Source of the DNA: an uncultured Eubacteriales bacterium
Lineage (GTDB): Bacteria > Bacillota > Clostridia > Oscillospirales > Oscillospiraceae
Assembly (NCBI GenBank): GCA_900550165.1
Contig: URQY01000017.1
Location: forward strand, 1-30,718
Direction: 5' to 3'
DNA: 30,718 bases
Shown: in pieces, positions 1-8,324 of the stretch
How positions within the stretch are numbered: the first letter of the stretch is position 1
Layout: every line of letters begins with the position of its first letter
Notes under the pieces: model-generated
Database searches by the model: none
What the model was told of the DNA's origin: nothing
Seen by the model: only the letters and a program-made list of their open reading frames with translations
Made by a program: the position numbers and the translations under genes

Positions 1-13
1 GTATAAGAGACAG
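1..13. other. Tn5/Nextera mosaic-end adapter remnant
   Basis: The first 13 bases, gtataagagacag, are identical to the 3' part of the 19-bp Tn5 mosaic end used in tagmentation library preparation. They interrupt the MATE gene exactly where the conserved helix continues (the real reading frame runs up to Asn-Asn-Met). I infer residual sequencing adapter rather than a natural transposon end. Residues encoded by these bases should be ignored. Confidence 0.85.
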
Positions 14-815
14 GCATATTGTTGATGGCCGCCATCGCCGCGACCAAGCTGATCTGGGAGAGAAAGCTCGTGATGCCGAGCGTCAGCATCCGCGCGTAAA
101 CAGTCGCACACAGGCGGAAATCACCCTTTTGCGGCTTGACGGTCTTCATGCGGCAGAGATACCACACCGCAAGCGCCGCCGTGACGATCTGGCCCAAAAC
201 CGTGGCGACCGCCGCGCCCATCATGCCCCACTTGCAGCCAAAGATGAAGATGGGGTCTAAAATGATATTGAACACCGCGCCCGCAAGCGTGGAGATCATG
301 GCAAATTTCGGGTCGCCGTCGGCGCGGATGATGGGATTCATCGCCTGACCGAACATATAAAACGGGATACCGAGCGAGATGTAGAAGAAATATTCCTGCG
401 AATAGTGAAACGTCTCCTCATTCACCGTGCCGCCGAACATGGTGATGATCGAATCGGCAAAAATGAGATACAGCGCCGTAAGCAGCACGCTGCACGCCAC
501 CGCCAGCACGACCGCATTGCCGACGCTTTTCTTCGCCTCCCCCACTTCACCCTTGCCGAGCGAAATGCTGACGAAGGCGCAGCAGCCGTCGCCGATCATC
601 ACCGCGATGGCAAGCGCCACCACTGTGAGCGGGAAAACGACGGTATTCGCCGCGTTGCCGTAGGAGCCGAGATAGCTCGCGTTGGCGATAAAGATCTGGT
701 CGACGATGTTGTACAGCGCGCCCACCAGCAGCGAGGTGATGCAAGGGATGGCGTAGCGCCGCATCAGCGCGCCGACGCTCTCTGTTTCCAGAAACGCATT
801 TGACTTTTGTTCCAT
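14..815 (-). CDS. MATE family efflux transporter, N-terminal part (truncated by contig end)
   Basis: This is a multidrug and toxic compound extrusion (MATE) type cation antiporter of the inner membrane. About 267 codons are present and the C-terminal part is off the contig. The start at 815 follows a good SD (AAGGAAGG, 825-832, 9 nt spacer) and gives MEQKSNAFLETESVGALMRR, followed by the typical MATE N-terminus (IPCITSLLVGALYNIVDQIF), the glycine-rich GDGCCAFVSISLGKG segment and the FNIILDPIFIF stretch, both usual in NorM/DinF-like clostridial proteins. Several hydrophobic helices follow. It is transcribed from a sigma-A promoter at 988-1016 through a leader with two terminator-like hairpins, so expression may be controlled by attenuation. 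The substrate cannot be told from sequence; family members export cationic drugs or metabolites. Confidence 0.9.
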
Positions 816-844
816 TGGTCCTGACCTTCCTTTTCAATCTATGC

Positions 845-888
845 AAAAAATGCGCAAGGCCGGAAAAAAATCCGGACTTACGCATTTT
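845..888 (-). terminator. Leader hairpin T2 (terminator-like) upstream of MATE gene
   Basis: Inverted repeat with arms 850-864 and 871-885 (13 of 15 pairs), extended by A/T pairs, with a six-base loop and a T run on the minus strand at 845-850. It lies only about 30 nt before the MATE start codon, so it is either an attenuator or a conditional terminator. Its left arm shares the 14-nt motif ATGCGTAARTCCGG with hairpin T1. Confidence 0.65.
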
Positions 889-925
889 CAGCCGCACGAT
901 CATGTTCTTTATTCTCTTTTTGCAC

Positions 926-978
926 AAAAAAAGCGTGTGCCGCATATGCAACCGGATTTACGCATATGTGCCACACGT
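926..978 (-). terminator. Leader hairpin T1 (terminator/attenuator) near MATE transcript start
   Basis: Arms 933-949 and 962-978 (14 of 17 pairs), a 12-nt loop, then seven T on the minus strand (926-932). This is a textbook intrinsic terminator, placed within a few bases of the expected transcription start of the MATE promoter. A terminator so close to the start point suggests transcription attenuation. Confidence 0.7.
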
Positions 979-987
979 TGTGAGCCT

Positions 988-1016
988 ATTATACACGGTC
1001 CTTTTTCGCTTTTCAA
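988..1016 (-). promoter_or_regulatory. Sigma-A promoter of MATE gene
   Basis: Read on the minus strand: TTGAAA (1011-1016), a 17-bp spacer, then a perfect TATAAT (988-993). Transcription would begin near 981, leaving a leader of about 165 nt before the MATE start. Confidence 0.75.
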
Positions 1017-1120
1017 AGGTTTTTTTCACAGCCGATCCGCCGCCATTCCCTTTCTTTTGTGCACTTCCGCAGAATATCTTCGTCTTAGTCCATCAAATAT
1101 CTGCATTCGCAAAGTTTTCC

Positions 1121-1148
1121 TTGCTTTTTGCCGATATCCGAGTATAAT
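1121..1148 (+). promoter_or_regulatory. Sigma-A promoter of the XRE-MMPL-GLUG operon
   Basis: TTGCTT (1121-1126), 16-bp spacer, TATAAT (1143-1148). It is followed by a strong SD (AAGGAGG, 1164-1170) and the ATG at 1177. It is the only good promoter I see for the four-gene operon. Confidence 0.65.
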
Positions 1149-1176
1149 GTGAACGAATTCTGCAAGGAGGTGCAGT

Positions 1177-1467
1177 ATGCTTGTTTCCTACAACGGTCTT
1201 TTCAAACAGCTCATCGACAGAGGTTGGAACAAGACCGAATTTGCCCGCGAGGTCGGCATCAGCTCCAATACGCTCGCCAAGCTCTCGAAAAACGAGCTTG
1301 TCTCGCTCGAGGTGCTCGTGCGCATCTGCCAGAAGCTCGACTGCTCGCTGAGCGATATCGTGCAGATCGTACCGCTCGACTCGCCGCCGCTCAAAAGCGG
1401 CCTTGAGCGCGTGATCAAACGTAAGGACGACCGAAAGAAAGGAGGCAGCGTGTTCCGCCATGAGTAA
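1177..1467 (+). CDS. XRE/Cro-CI family helix-turn-helix regulator
   Basis: A 96-residue DNA-binding protein. The core (about residues 5-65) is a Cro/C1-type HTH domain of the small YozG-like group: KTEFAREVGISSNTLAKLSK is the helix-turn-helix, followed by EVLVRICQKLDCSLSDIVQI, the typical closing helices. The 30-residue basic tail is not recognised. The start is fixed by SD AAGGAGG and a sigma-A promoter immediately upstream. Its stop overlaps the start of the MMPL gene (ATGAGTAA, 8 nt), so the two are translationally coupled. It is probably the local regulator of this operon; the ligand is unknown. No clear operator dyad is visible at its promoter. Confidence 0.88.
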   Translation: MLVSYNGLFKQLIDRGWNKTEFAREVGISSNTLAKLSKNELVSLEVLVRICQKLDCSLSDIVQIVPLDSPPLKSGLERVIKRKDDRKKGGSVFRHE

Positions 1468-3904
1468 CAAGACCAAAGAGACCGGCTCTTCATTTATGGA
1501 AAAGCTCTCGACGTTCATCGTCGACAAACGGAATCTGATCTTTCTTCTCACCATCATTCTGCTGATTTTTTCCGTCTTTTCCCGCAACTGGGTCGAGGTC
1601 GAGAGCGACCTGACCTATTACCTGCCCGCCGACTCGGAAACGAAGCAGGCACTCACCATCATGGACGAGCAGTTCGTCACCTACGGCACCGCCGAGGTCA
1701 TGGTCGCCAACATCACGCCCGATCAGGCGGCCGCGCTCGAACCCAAGATCAAAGAGGTCAAGGGCGTGCAGAGCGTCGATTACGACGAAACGAGCGCGCA
1801 TTACAACAATCTCTCCGCGCTCTATTCCATCACCTTTGCCTACAGCGAAGATGACGACGCCTGCCTCGACTCGCTCGATGCGGTGAAGGAGCTGCTCGGG
1901 GACTATGACCTCTATGTGAACACAGACCTCGGCAACACGCAGCAGGAGACCATCGATCACGAGATCAGCGTCATCATGGTCTATGTCGCCATCGTCATCG
2001 TACTCGTGCTGCTCTTCACGTCCGAGACCTACGGCGAGGTGCCGGTGCTCATTCTGACGTTCGTCGTCGCGCTGGTGCTGAATCAGGGCACGAACTTCCT
2101 GATGGGCAAAATTTCGTTCATCTCCAATTCGGTCACGAGTATTTTGCAGCTGGCACTGTCTATCGACTACGCCATCATCTTCTGCAACCGGTTCAAGGAG
2201 GAGCACAAGCTCCTGCCGCTGCGCGAGGCCGTCATCGTCGCGCTGAGCAAGTCCATCCCGGAGATCGGCGCGAGCAGCCTGACGACCGTCGGCGGCCTTG
2301 TGGCCATGCTGTTCATGCAGTTCAAGCTCGGCCCCGATATGGCCCTGTGCCTCATCAAATCCATTCTCTTCGCGCTGCTCGCGGCGTTTATCGTGATGCC
2401 GGGCCTTCTGATGCTCTTCGGCCCGCTCATCGACCGCACGCAGCACCGCAGCTTTGTGCCGAAGATCCCGTTCGTCGGCAAGCTCGACTATGCCACGCGC
2501 CACATCATCCCCATCGTCTTTGTGGTGCTGGCCGTCATCGGCTACCGTCTCTCATCCGACTGCCCCTATGCCTACGGCTACGGTCTCATTTCCGCGCCCA
2601 AGCAGAATGAGACGCAGTTTGCCGAGCAGATGATCGAAGAAAACTTCACCACAAAGAATATGCTCGCGCTCATCGTTCCCACGGGCGACTACGACAAGGA
2701 GGCCGCCATTTTGAACGAGCTCGGCCAGTACGACGAGGTCGATTCCACGATGGGCCTGACCAACATCGAAGCGCTCGACGGTTATATGCTCGCCGACAAG
2801 CTGACGCCGCGCCAGTTTGCCGAGCTTGCGGGCCTTGACTATGAGGCCGCGCAGGTCGTTTACGCGGCCTACGCCGCTCAGCAGGCGGAATACGGCAAGC
2901 TTGCGGGGAACCTCTCCTCGTATAAGGTCCCGCTCATTGATATGTTCCTCTTCGTCTGCGATCAGGTCGACTCCGGCCTTGTCACCCTCAGCGACGAACA
3001 GACGAAGATGCTTCAGGATGCCGAGGTGCAGATGAACAGCGCCAAGGCCCAGCTTGAAGGTGAGGATTACGACCGTATGCTCATCTACCTCACGCTGCCC
3101 GAAAGCGGCGACGAGACCTACGCCTTTACCGACAAGATCCTCGAGATCGCGCAGAAGTATTACCCCGACGAGACCGTTTATCTCGCGGGCGAATCGACGA
3201 ACGAATACGAATTTGAAAAGTCCTTCGCCGTGGATAACAAGGTCGTGAGCATCGTGTCGGTGCTCGTCGTTATGCTGGTGCTGCTCTTCACGTTCAACTC
3301 CGCCGGTATGCCGGTGCTGCTGATCCTGGTCATTCAGGGTTGCATCTGGCTCAACTTCTCGTTCCCGACCATCACGGACAAGTACATCTTCTTCTTAGGA
3401 TATCTGATCGTTTCCTCCATTCAGATGGGCGCGAACATCGACTACGCCATCGTCATCGCCAGCCGCTATCAGGAGCTTAAATCCAAGATGCACCACCGCG
3501 ACGCGATCGTGGAAACGCTGAACTTCGCCTTCCCGACGATTATCACCTCCGGCTCGATCCTCTCGATCTGCGGCTTCCTGATCGGCAGCATGACCTCTGA
3601 GCCGGTCATCGCGGGCATCGGCGAGAGCCTCGGCCGCGGCACGGTCATCTCCATCATCATGGTCATGTTCGCCCTGCCGCAGATCCTGCTCATCGGCAGC
3701 GGCATCGTGGACAAGACCTCCTTCTCCGTCCCGTCCATCACCGAGAAGAAGACCGCGCACGGCAAGATCTCCGTCAACGGCATGGTGCGCGGCAGCATCA
3801 ACGGCACGGTCCACGGCGTGATGCACGCGACCGTCGAGGGCGATATCGACCTGAACCTGATCTCGGGTTCTGCAAATGAGGAGCAAGACGATGATGAAGA
3901 CTAA
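1460..3904 (+). CDS. MMPL/RND-superfamily membrane transporter with bactofilin-like C-terminal tail
   Basis: 814 residues with the RND/MMPL layout: TM1 (about 26-41), a first outward domain (about 45-165), a bundle of five TMs, a second outward domain (about 370-590) and a second TM bundle. The two halves carry matching sterol-sensing-like helices with the proton-relay-type motifs SIDYAIIFCNRF (Asp236) and NIDYAIVIASRY (Asp661). It resembles YdfJ-type MMPL permeases of Firmicutes, which move lipids or hydrophobic compounds by proton motive force. The substrate here is unknown. The tail after the last TM is unusual: short G-x-[IV]-type repeats (KISVNGMVRGSINGTVHGVM and on) ending in an acidic stretch, reminiscent of a bactofilin beta-helix. 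The gene overlaps both neighbours, which points to a joint role with the GLUG surface protein. Confidence 0.88.
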   Translation: MSNKTKETGSSFMEKLSTFIVDKRNLIFLLTIILLIFSVFSRNWVEVESDLTYYLPADSETKQALTIMDEQFVTYGTAEVMVANITPDQAAALEPKIKEVKGVQSVDYDETSAHYNNLSALYSITFAYSEDDDACLDSLDAVKELLGDYDLYVNTDLGNTQQETIDHEISVIMVYVAIVIVLVLLFTSETYGEVPVLILTFVVALVLNQGTNFLMGKISFISNSVTSILQLALSIDYAIIFCNRFKEEHKLLPLREAVIVALSKSIPEIGASSLTTVGGLVAMLFMQFKLGPDMALCLIKSILFALLAAFIVMPGLLMLFGPLIDRTQHRSFVPKIPFVGKLDYATRHIIPIVFVVLAVIGYRLSSDCPYAYGYGLISAPKQNETQFAEQMIEENFTTKNMLALIVPTGDYDKEAAILNELGQYDEVDSTMGLTNIEALDGYMLADKLTPRQFAELAGLDYEAAQVVYAAYAAQQAEYGKLAGNLSSYKVPLIDMFLFVCDQVDSGLVTLSDEQTKMLQDAEVQMNSAKAQLEGEDYDRMLIYLTLPESGDETYAFTDKILEIAQKYYPDETVYLAGESTNEYEFEKSFAVDNKVVSIVSVLVVMLVLLFTFNSAGMPVLLILVIQGCIWLNFSFPTITDKYIFFLGYLIVSSIQMGANIDYAIVIASRYQELKSKMHHRDAIVETLNFAFPTIITSGSILSICGFLIGSMTSEPVIAGIGESLGRGTVISIIMVMFALPQILLIGSGIVDKTSFSVPSITEKKTAHGKISVNGMVRGSINGTVHGVMHATVEGDIDLNLISGSANEEQDDDED

Positions 3905-6900
3905 ATTACATCGCTTTCGCGCGCTGGCGCTGTGCGCGCTGCTGCTGTTGTCGCTTCTGCCCGTCACGAGCGCGCTGGCTGACGGCGACGGCGCCATCCA
4001 TATCAAGACCGAGGAGGACCTTCAGTCCTTCGCGCGCTCCTGCACGCTCGACTCCTGGTCGCGCGGCAAAAAGGTCGTGCTCGACAACGACCTTGTGCTG
4101 GAAAGCGCCGACGCGCTGCCCATCCCGACCTTTGGCGGCACCTTCGACGGCGGCGGCCACACCATCAGCGGCCTGAGCATTGAAGACAGCCTCTCCCCCG
4201 CCGGTCTTTTCGGCATCGTGCAGAAGAGCGGCGTCGTGAAAAACCTGCACGTCGAGGGCACCGTCGCCCCCTCCGGCGACAGCCAGAATTTAGGCGGTAT
4301 CGCGGGTGAAAACCACGGCGCCATCGAAGGCTGCACCTTCAACGGCTCGGTCTCCGGCAAGCGCAATGTCGGCGGCCTCATCGGTCAGAACGCCGCCACG
4401 GGCGTCATCCGCTCGTGCGAGGCCGCAGGCGCCATCTTCGGACAGAACATGACCGGCGGTCTTGTCGGCTGCAACCTCGGCGCGGTCGTTTCGAGCAAAA
4501 ACCGCGCGTATGTCAATATTGAGAGCACCGACCCCGCCATTGACTTAGGCGATCTGAGCCTCGAGTTCTCGCTCGACCTCTCCAAGCTCTCCCAGCTCGA
4601 CACCGTCAGCATCTCCACCGACACCGGCGGCATCGCGGGCTACTCCTCGGGCGCCATCTCCGAGTGCGTGAACGAAGCCGCCATCGGCTACCAGCATATC
4701 GGCTACAACGTCGGCGGCATCGCGGGCCGCAGCAGCGGACAGATCCGCGCCTGCACCAACCAGGGCGCGGTCTGCGGGCGCAAGGATATCGGCGGCATCG
4801 CGGGCCAGATGGAGCCCTACGTGCGCACCGAGGTCTCCGGCAGCCAGTTCTCCCTGATGAAGTCCCAGCTCAGCGAGCTCAACTCCCTCGTTGAAAAGGC
4901 CGTGAACGACGCGGAGTACGGCTCCGGTGAGATCTCCAGCCGTCTCTCCCTCATCGCAGGCTACCTGACCGACGCGGCGGACGCCGCGGGCGATGTGCGC
5001 GTGAACGTCGATACCGACGCCATCACGCCGCCGAGCATCGACGCAGACGGCAACATCACCTTTGACCCGAATGTCAACGTCTCCGACGTTGTCACGGTCA
5101 CGAACTTCAACATGGTCATCGGCGCGATCACGGCGGCGGGCAGCCAGCTCTCGTACATCACCGAAAACGTCAAGACGACCTCGACCGCCCTTTCAAGCGA
5201 CCTGCGCTCCATCAACAGCAAGTTCACCGAGCTTTCCAACACCATGTTTTCCGCCATCGCGAGCGTTGGCGGCAGCTCGGCCGATCTCGTCACCGATGCC
5301 TCCACCGTCGATATCAACGCCGTCACGCTCGGCAAGGTCTCCGGCAGCAAAAATACCGCCGCCGTCTACGGCGATGTGAACACCGGCGGCATCGCGGGCT
5401 CCATGGCCATCGAATACACGCTCGACCCCGAGGATGACGTGACCGGCGATCTCTCCGGCAGCTACCGCACGCAGTATCAGTACAAGTCCATCGTGCAGGC
5501 GTGCGTCAACACCGGCGATATCTCCGGCAAGCGCAGCTATGTCGGCGGCATCGTCGGCCGCATGGACCTCGGCTATGTCACCTCCTGCGAGGGCTACGGC
5601 TCCGCCGCGAGCGAAAACGGCAGCTATGTCGGCGGCATCGCGGGCGTGACCGGTGCGACGGTCTGCGGCAACTATGCCAAGTGCACGCTCAGCGGCAAAA
5701 AGTATGTCGGCGGCATCGTCGGCTCCGGCGTTGAGACCAAGGCCGACGGCAGCGGCTCGAGCGTGACGTGGAACTATTCCCTTGTCGATATCACCGACTG
5801 CCAACAGTTTGCAGGCGCGGTCTCCGGCAGCGATACGGGCACATTTGAGCACAACTACTATGTTTCCGACGATTTGCCCGGCATCAACCGCCAGGGCTTT
5901 GCCGGCCGCGCCGAGCCCATTTCCTTCTCGCAGCTTTCCGCCATCGCGAGCGTCCCCGCGGGCATGAAGACCTTCACGCTCGCCTTTGTCGCGGACGACG
6001 AGGAGGTGTCGCGCCGCTCGTTCGCCTACGGCGCGTCCTTCGACGAGAGCGACATTCCCGAAATTCCCCAGAAAGAGGGCTATCACGCTCACTGGGACCG
6101 CGCAGACCTTGAAAGTCTGCACTTCGACACCGTTGTCACGGCCGTGTATGAGGCCTATACCCCCGGTCTTGCCTCCGAGCAGACACGCGAGGGCGGTCTC
6201 TCCGTCCTCCTTGTCGAGGGCGACTACAGCAACGGCGACAGCATCAAGGTGACCGCTGAGGCCGTCACTCCGGAGGCCTTCGACATACAGACCGGCTCTC
6301 TCCCCGACCGCGTGAAGGGCTATTTCTCCTGCATCGGCCGCGGCGAACTGCCGCCGATGCTCGCCAACCGCGAGGTGCTCGAGCAGTGGAAGCTCGAGCT
6401 TGCCGATGACGGCCAAACGCAGCACACGGTCCGCTATCTGCCGCCCGACGGCTACAGCAGCCCGCGCATCTATGTCCGCGAGGGCAGCGCATGGCAGAAG
6501 GTCGACACCGGCACGATGGGCAGCTACCTCACCTTCCCCGTCACCGGCATGAGCGTGGAGATCGCGGCGGTGAGCACGCTTTCCGTCGGCGGCATCTGGC
6601 TTGCCGTGCTCGGCGTGCTGCTCGTGCTCATTCTTCTCATCATTCTTCTCGTCAAGCGCGGCAAGCGCCGGGCGCGCCGCCGCGCCGAGCGACAGGCTGC
6701 CGCCGTCGCGCAGGCCGAGGCGATCGTGCAGCACGCACAGGAGGACTCGCCCGCGCCCGAAGCGGCTGCGGAAGCCGTTCCCGCCGCTGTCGCCGCACCC
6801 GAGGCCATCCCCGCGCCGGAAAGCAGCACACAGTCCGTTTCAGATGCGCCGCCGGCCGCCCCTGCGGAGCCCGCAGCCGAAGCTGCCGCGTCCGCCGATC

Positions 6901-8306
6901 CCGATTCCATCGAGGCGCGTCTTGCGCGCGCGGAAGAAGAGCTGCGGCTGCTGCGCGAGGAACGCGACTCGCGCGAAAACGCGCTCACCCGGCCCGCGGT
7001 CAAGCCGGCCAGAACCCGCCGCAAAAAGCGCCGCTGGCTCCCCGCGCTCATCACCGTGCTGGTACTGCTCGCGGCGGCCGCCGTTTTCTTCTTCCGCTCG
7101 GATGTAAAAAAGGACCTTGAGGCCTATCGCCTCGTCGAGGCGCGCATGAAGCAGGACCCGCTCGCCATGGACGTCACCGTTGACGTCTCCTACGGCAAGC
7201 TCGCGGTACAGGCCGACGCCGCCGTCACCCGCACAAAGGTCGACGGCACGGCCGTCACCTGCATCGACCGCGACGGTGCGACCCTCTACTACGCGGACGG
7301 GACCATCTATCTCTCGAACGGACGCGCCTATCCCATAGCGGACGCCTATCCCGATTATTCGGCGCTGCTCGACAAAACCGCCGAGCTCTGCCGCAGCCTG
7401 ACGATCGACAAATCGGTCGACGGCAAGGAAAAGGTCTACACCCTCACCGCCGAGGGCGATGACGCGGCAGCGCTGCTGCGTCTCCTCGCCTCCGACGAGA
7501 TCGCCGACGCAGCGGCACTTTACTCGCTGCGCGTCGAGCTCGTTGCCGAAAGCGGCGAGCTGATGGAGCTCCGCTTTTATACCGAAGGCGCGGGCGATCT
7601 GAGCGTCGACGCGTCGGCAGTCTTCCGCAGCAGCGCCGCCGCTCCCGTCATCCCGGATGACGTGACCGACGCGATGAGTTCGTCCTCCACCGAGGTAAGC
7701 GGCACACTGACGGACGACACGCTTCGCCTGCTGCAAGCGCTCTCCGCGCTCTATGAACAGGATACTCTCTCCGCCGACATTGCCCTCTCCGCCGACTGCG
7801 GCCCCATCGTGCTGAGCGATACGCTCCAGTACGACCGCCACGATTACGACGGGCAAAGCATTTCCTGCATCCGCAAAAATACGCTCGCCTTTTACTTTTC
7901 GGATGGCACCATCTGCGATGAAAGCGGCAGCAAGCTTGACTCTGCCGAGCTTGTCGATTCCGCGCAGCTCATCGAGCTGTGCTACGAGCTGCTCGCGAAC
8001 GGCACCGCCGCCTGTACCGAGACCGACGGCGGCTGGTCCTACACCCTCACGCTGGAGGAGAACGGTATGTCCGATCTGGCCGCCGCCATCGCTCCCGGCA
8101 TCAAGGAGCAGGACGTGAGCTTCACCTCCGGCCGCATCGAGGCGCTCGTCACAGCGGACGGCGCGCTCCGGTCCGTCAGCGTTTCGTGCAGCGGCGTGCT
8201 GCACCTCATCCTCACCGACGCACCGGCGACGGTCTCCGCCGTCATCACCCCCACCACGCGTGAATTTACATTTGCCCAGCCAGCGCTGAATGCGCTGAAG
8301 CAATAA
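3891..8306 (+). CDS. Giant GLUG-repeat cell-surface protein with two TM segments
   Basis: About 1471 residues. Signal peptide (1-30, cleavage after ALA) and then a secreted region with GLUG-type repeats (VGGLIGQN, TGGIAGYS, VGGIAGRS, VGGIVGRM and others) in two blocks at about 130-305 and 500-615, separated by a helical stretch of about 170 residues. A short domain resembling an InlB/Flg_new repeat follows (about 695-760). TM1 is at about 900-925, then a basic and Ala/Pro-rich cytoplasmic linker with a coiled coil (EARLARAEEELRLLREERDS), TM2 at about 1047-1069, and an outer C-terminal domain of some 400 residues made of two related halves. The start at 3891 is preferred over the upstream ATG (3876) because GAGGAG (3878-3883) sits 7 nt before it. 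It overlaps the MMPL gene by 14 nt. GLUG proteins are usually adhesins or surface enzymes; its specific role is unknown. Confidence 0.85.
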   Translation: MMKTKLHRFRALALCALLLLSLLPVTSALADGDGAIHIKTEEDLQSFARSCTLDSWSRGKKVVLDNDLVLESADALPIPTFGGTFDGGGHTISGLSIEDSLSPAGLFGIVQKSGVVKNLHVEGTVAPSGDSQNLGGIAGENHGAIEGCTFNGSVSGKRNVGGLIGQNAATGVIRSCEAAGAIFGQNMTGGLVGCNLGAVVSSKNRAYVNIESTDPAIDLGDLSLEFSLDLSKLSQLDTVSISTDTGGIAGYSSGAISECVNEAAIGYQHIGYNVGGIAGRSSGQIRACTNQGAVCGRKDIGGIAGQMEPYVRTEVSGSQFSLMKSQLSELNSLVEKAVNDAEYGSGEISSRLSLIAGYLTDAADAAGDVRVNVDTDAITPPSIDADGNITFDPNVNVSDVVTVTNFNMVIGAITAAGSQLSYITENVKTTSTALSSDLRSINSKFTELSNTMFSAIASVGGSSADLVTDASTVDINAVTLGKVSGSKNTAAVYGDVNTGGIAGSMAIEYTLDPEDDVTGDLSGSYRTQYQYKSIVQACVNTGDISGKRSYVGGIVGRMDLGYVTSCEGYGSAASENGSYVGGIAGVTGATVCGNYAKCTLSGKKYVGGIVGSGVETKADGSGSSVTWNYSLVDITDCQQFAGAVSGSDTGTFEHNYYVSDDLPGINRQGFAGRAEPISFSQLSAIASVPAGMKTFTLAFVADDEEVSRRSFAYGASFDESDIPEIPQKEGYHAHWDRADLESLHFDTVVTAVYEAYTPGLASEQTREGGLSVLLVEGDYSNGDSIKVTAEAVTPEAFDIQTGSLPDRVKGYFSCIGRGELPPMLANREVLEQWKLELADDGQTQHTVRYLPPDGYSSPRIYVREGSAWQKVDTGTMGSYLTFPVTGMSVEIAAVSTLSVGGIWLAVLGVLLVLILLIILLVKRGKRRARRRAERQAAAVAQAEAIVQHAQEDSPAPEAAAEAVPAAVAAPEAIPAPESSTQSVSDAPPAAPAEPAAEAAASADPDSIEARLARAEEELRLLREERDSRENALTRPAVKPARTRRKKRRWLPALITVLVLLAAAAVFFFRSDVKKDLEAYRLVEARMKQDPLAMDVTVDVSYGKLAVQADAAVTRTKVDGTAVTCIDRDGATLYYADGTIYLSNGRAYPIADAYPDYSALLDKTAELCRSLTIDKSVDGKEKVYTLTAEGDDAAALLRLLASDEIADAAALYSLRVELVAESGELMELRFYTEGAGDLSVDASAVFRSSAAAPVIPDDVTDAMSSSSTEVSGTLTDDTLRLLQALSALYEQDTLSADIALSADCGPIVLSDTLQYDRHDYDGQSISCIRKNTLAFYFSDGTICDESGSKLDSAELVDSAQLIELCYELLANGTAACTETDGGWSYTLTLEENGMSDLAAAIAPGIKEQDVSFTSGRIEALVTADGALRSVSVSCSGVLHLILTDAPATVSAVITPTTREFTFAQPALNALKQ

Positions 8307-8324
8307 GAGAGCGGAGGAAGAAGT

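Noticed and set aside
547..951. 134-codon minus-strand frame starting in the MATE leader, possible leader peptide
   Set aside because: No SD before its ATG, and it runs far into the MATE gene in another frame without a stop; it does not behave like an attenuator peptide.
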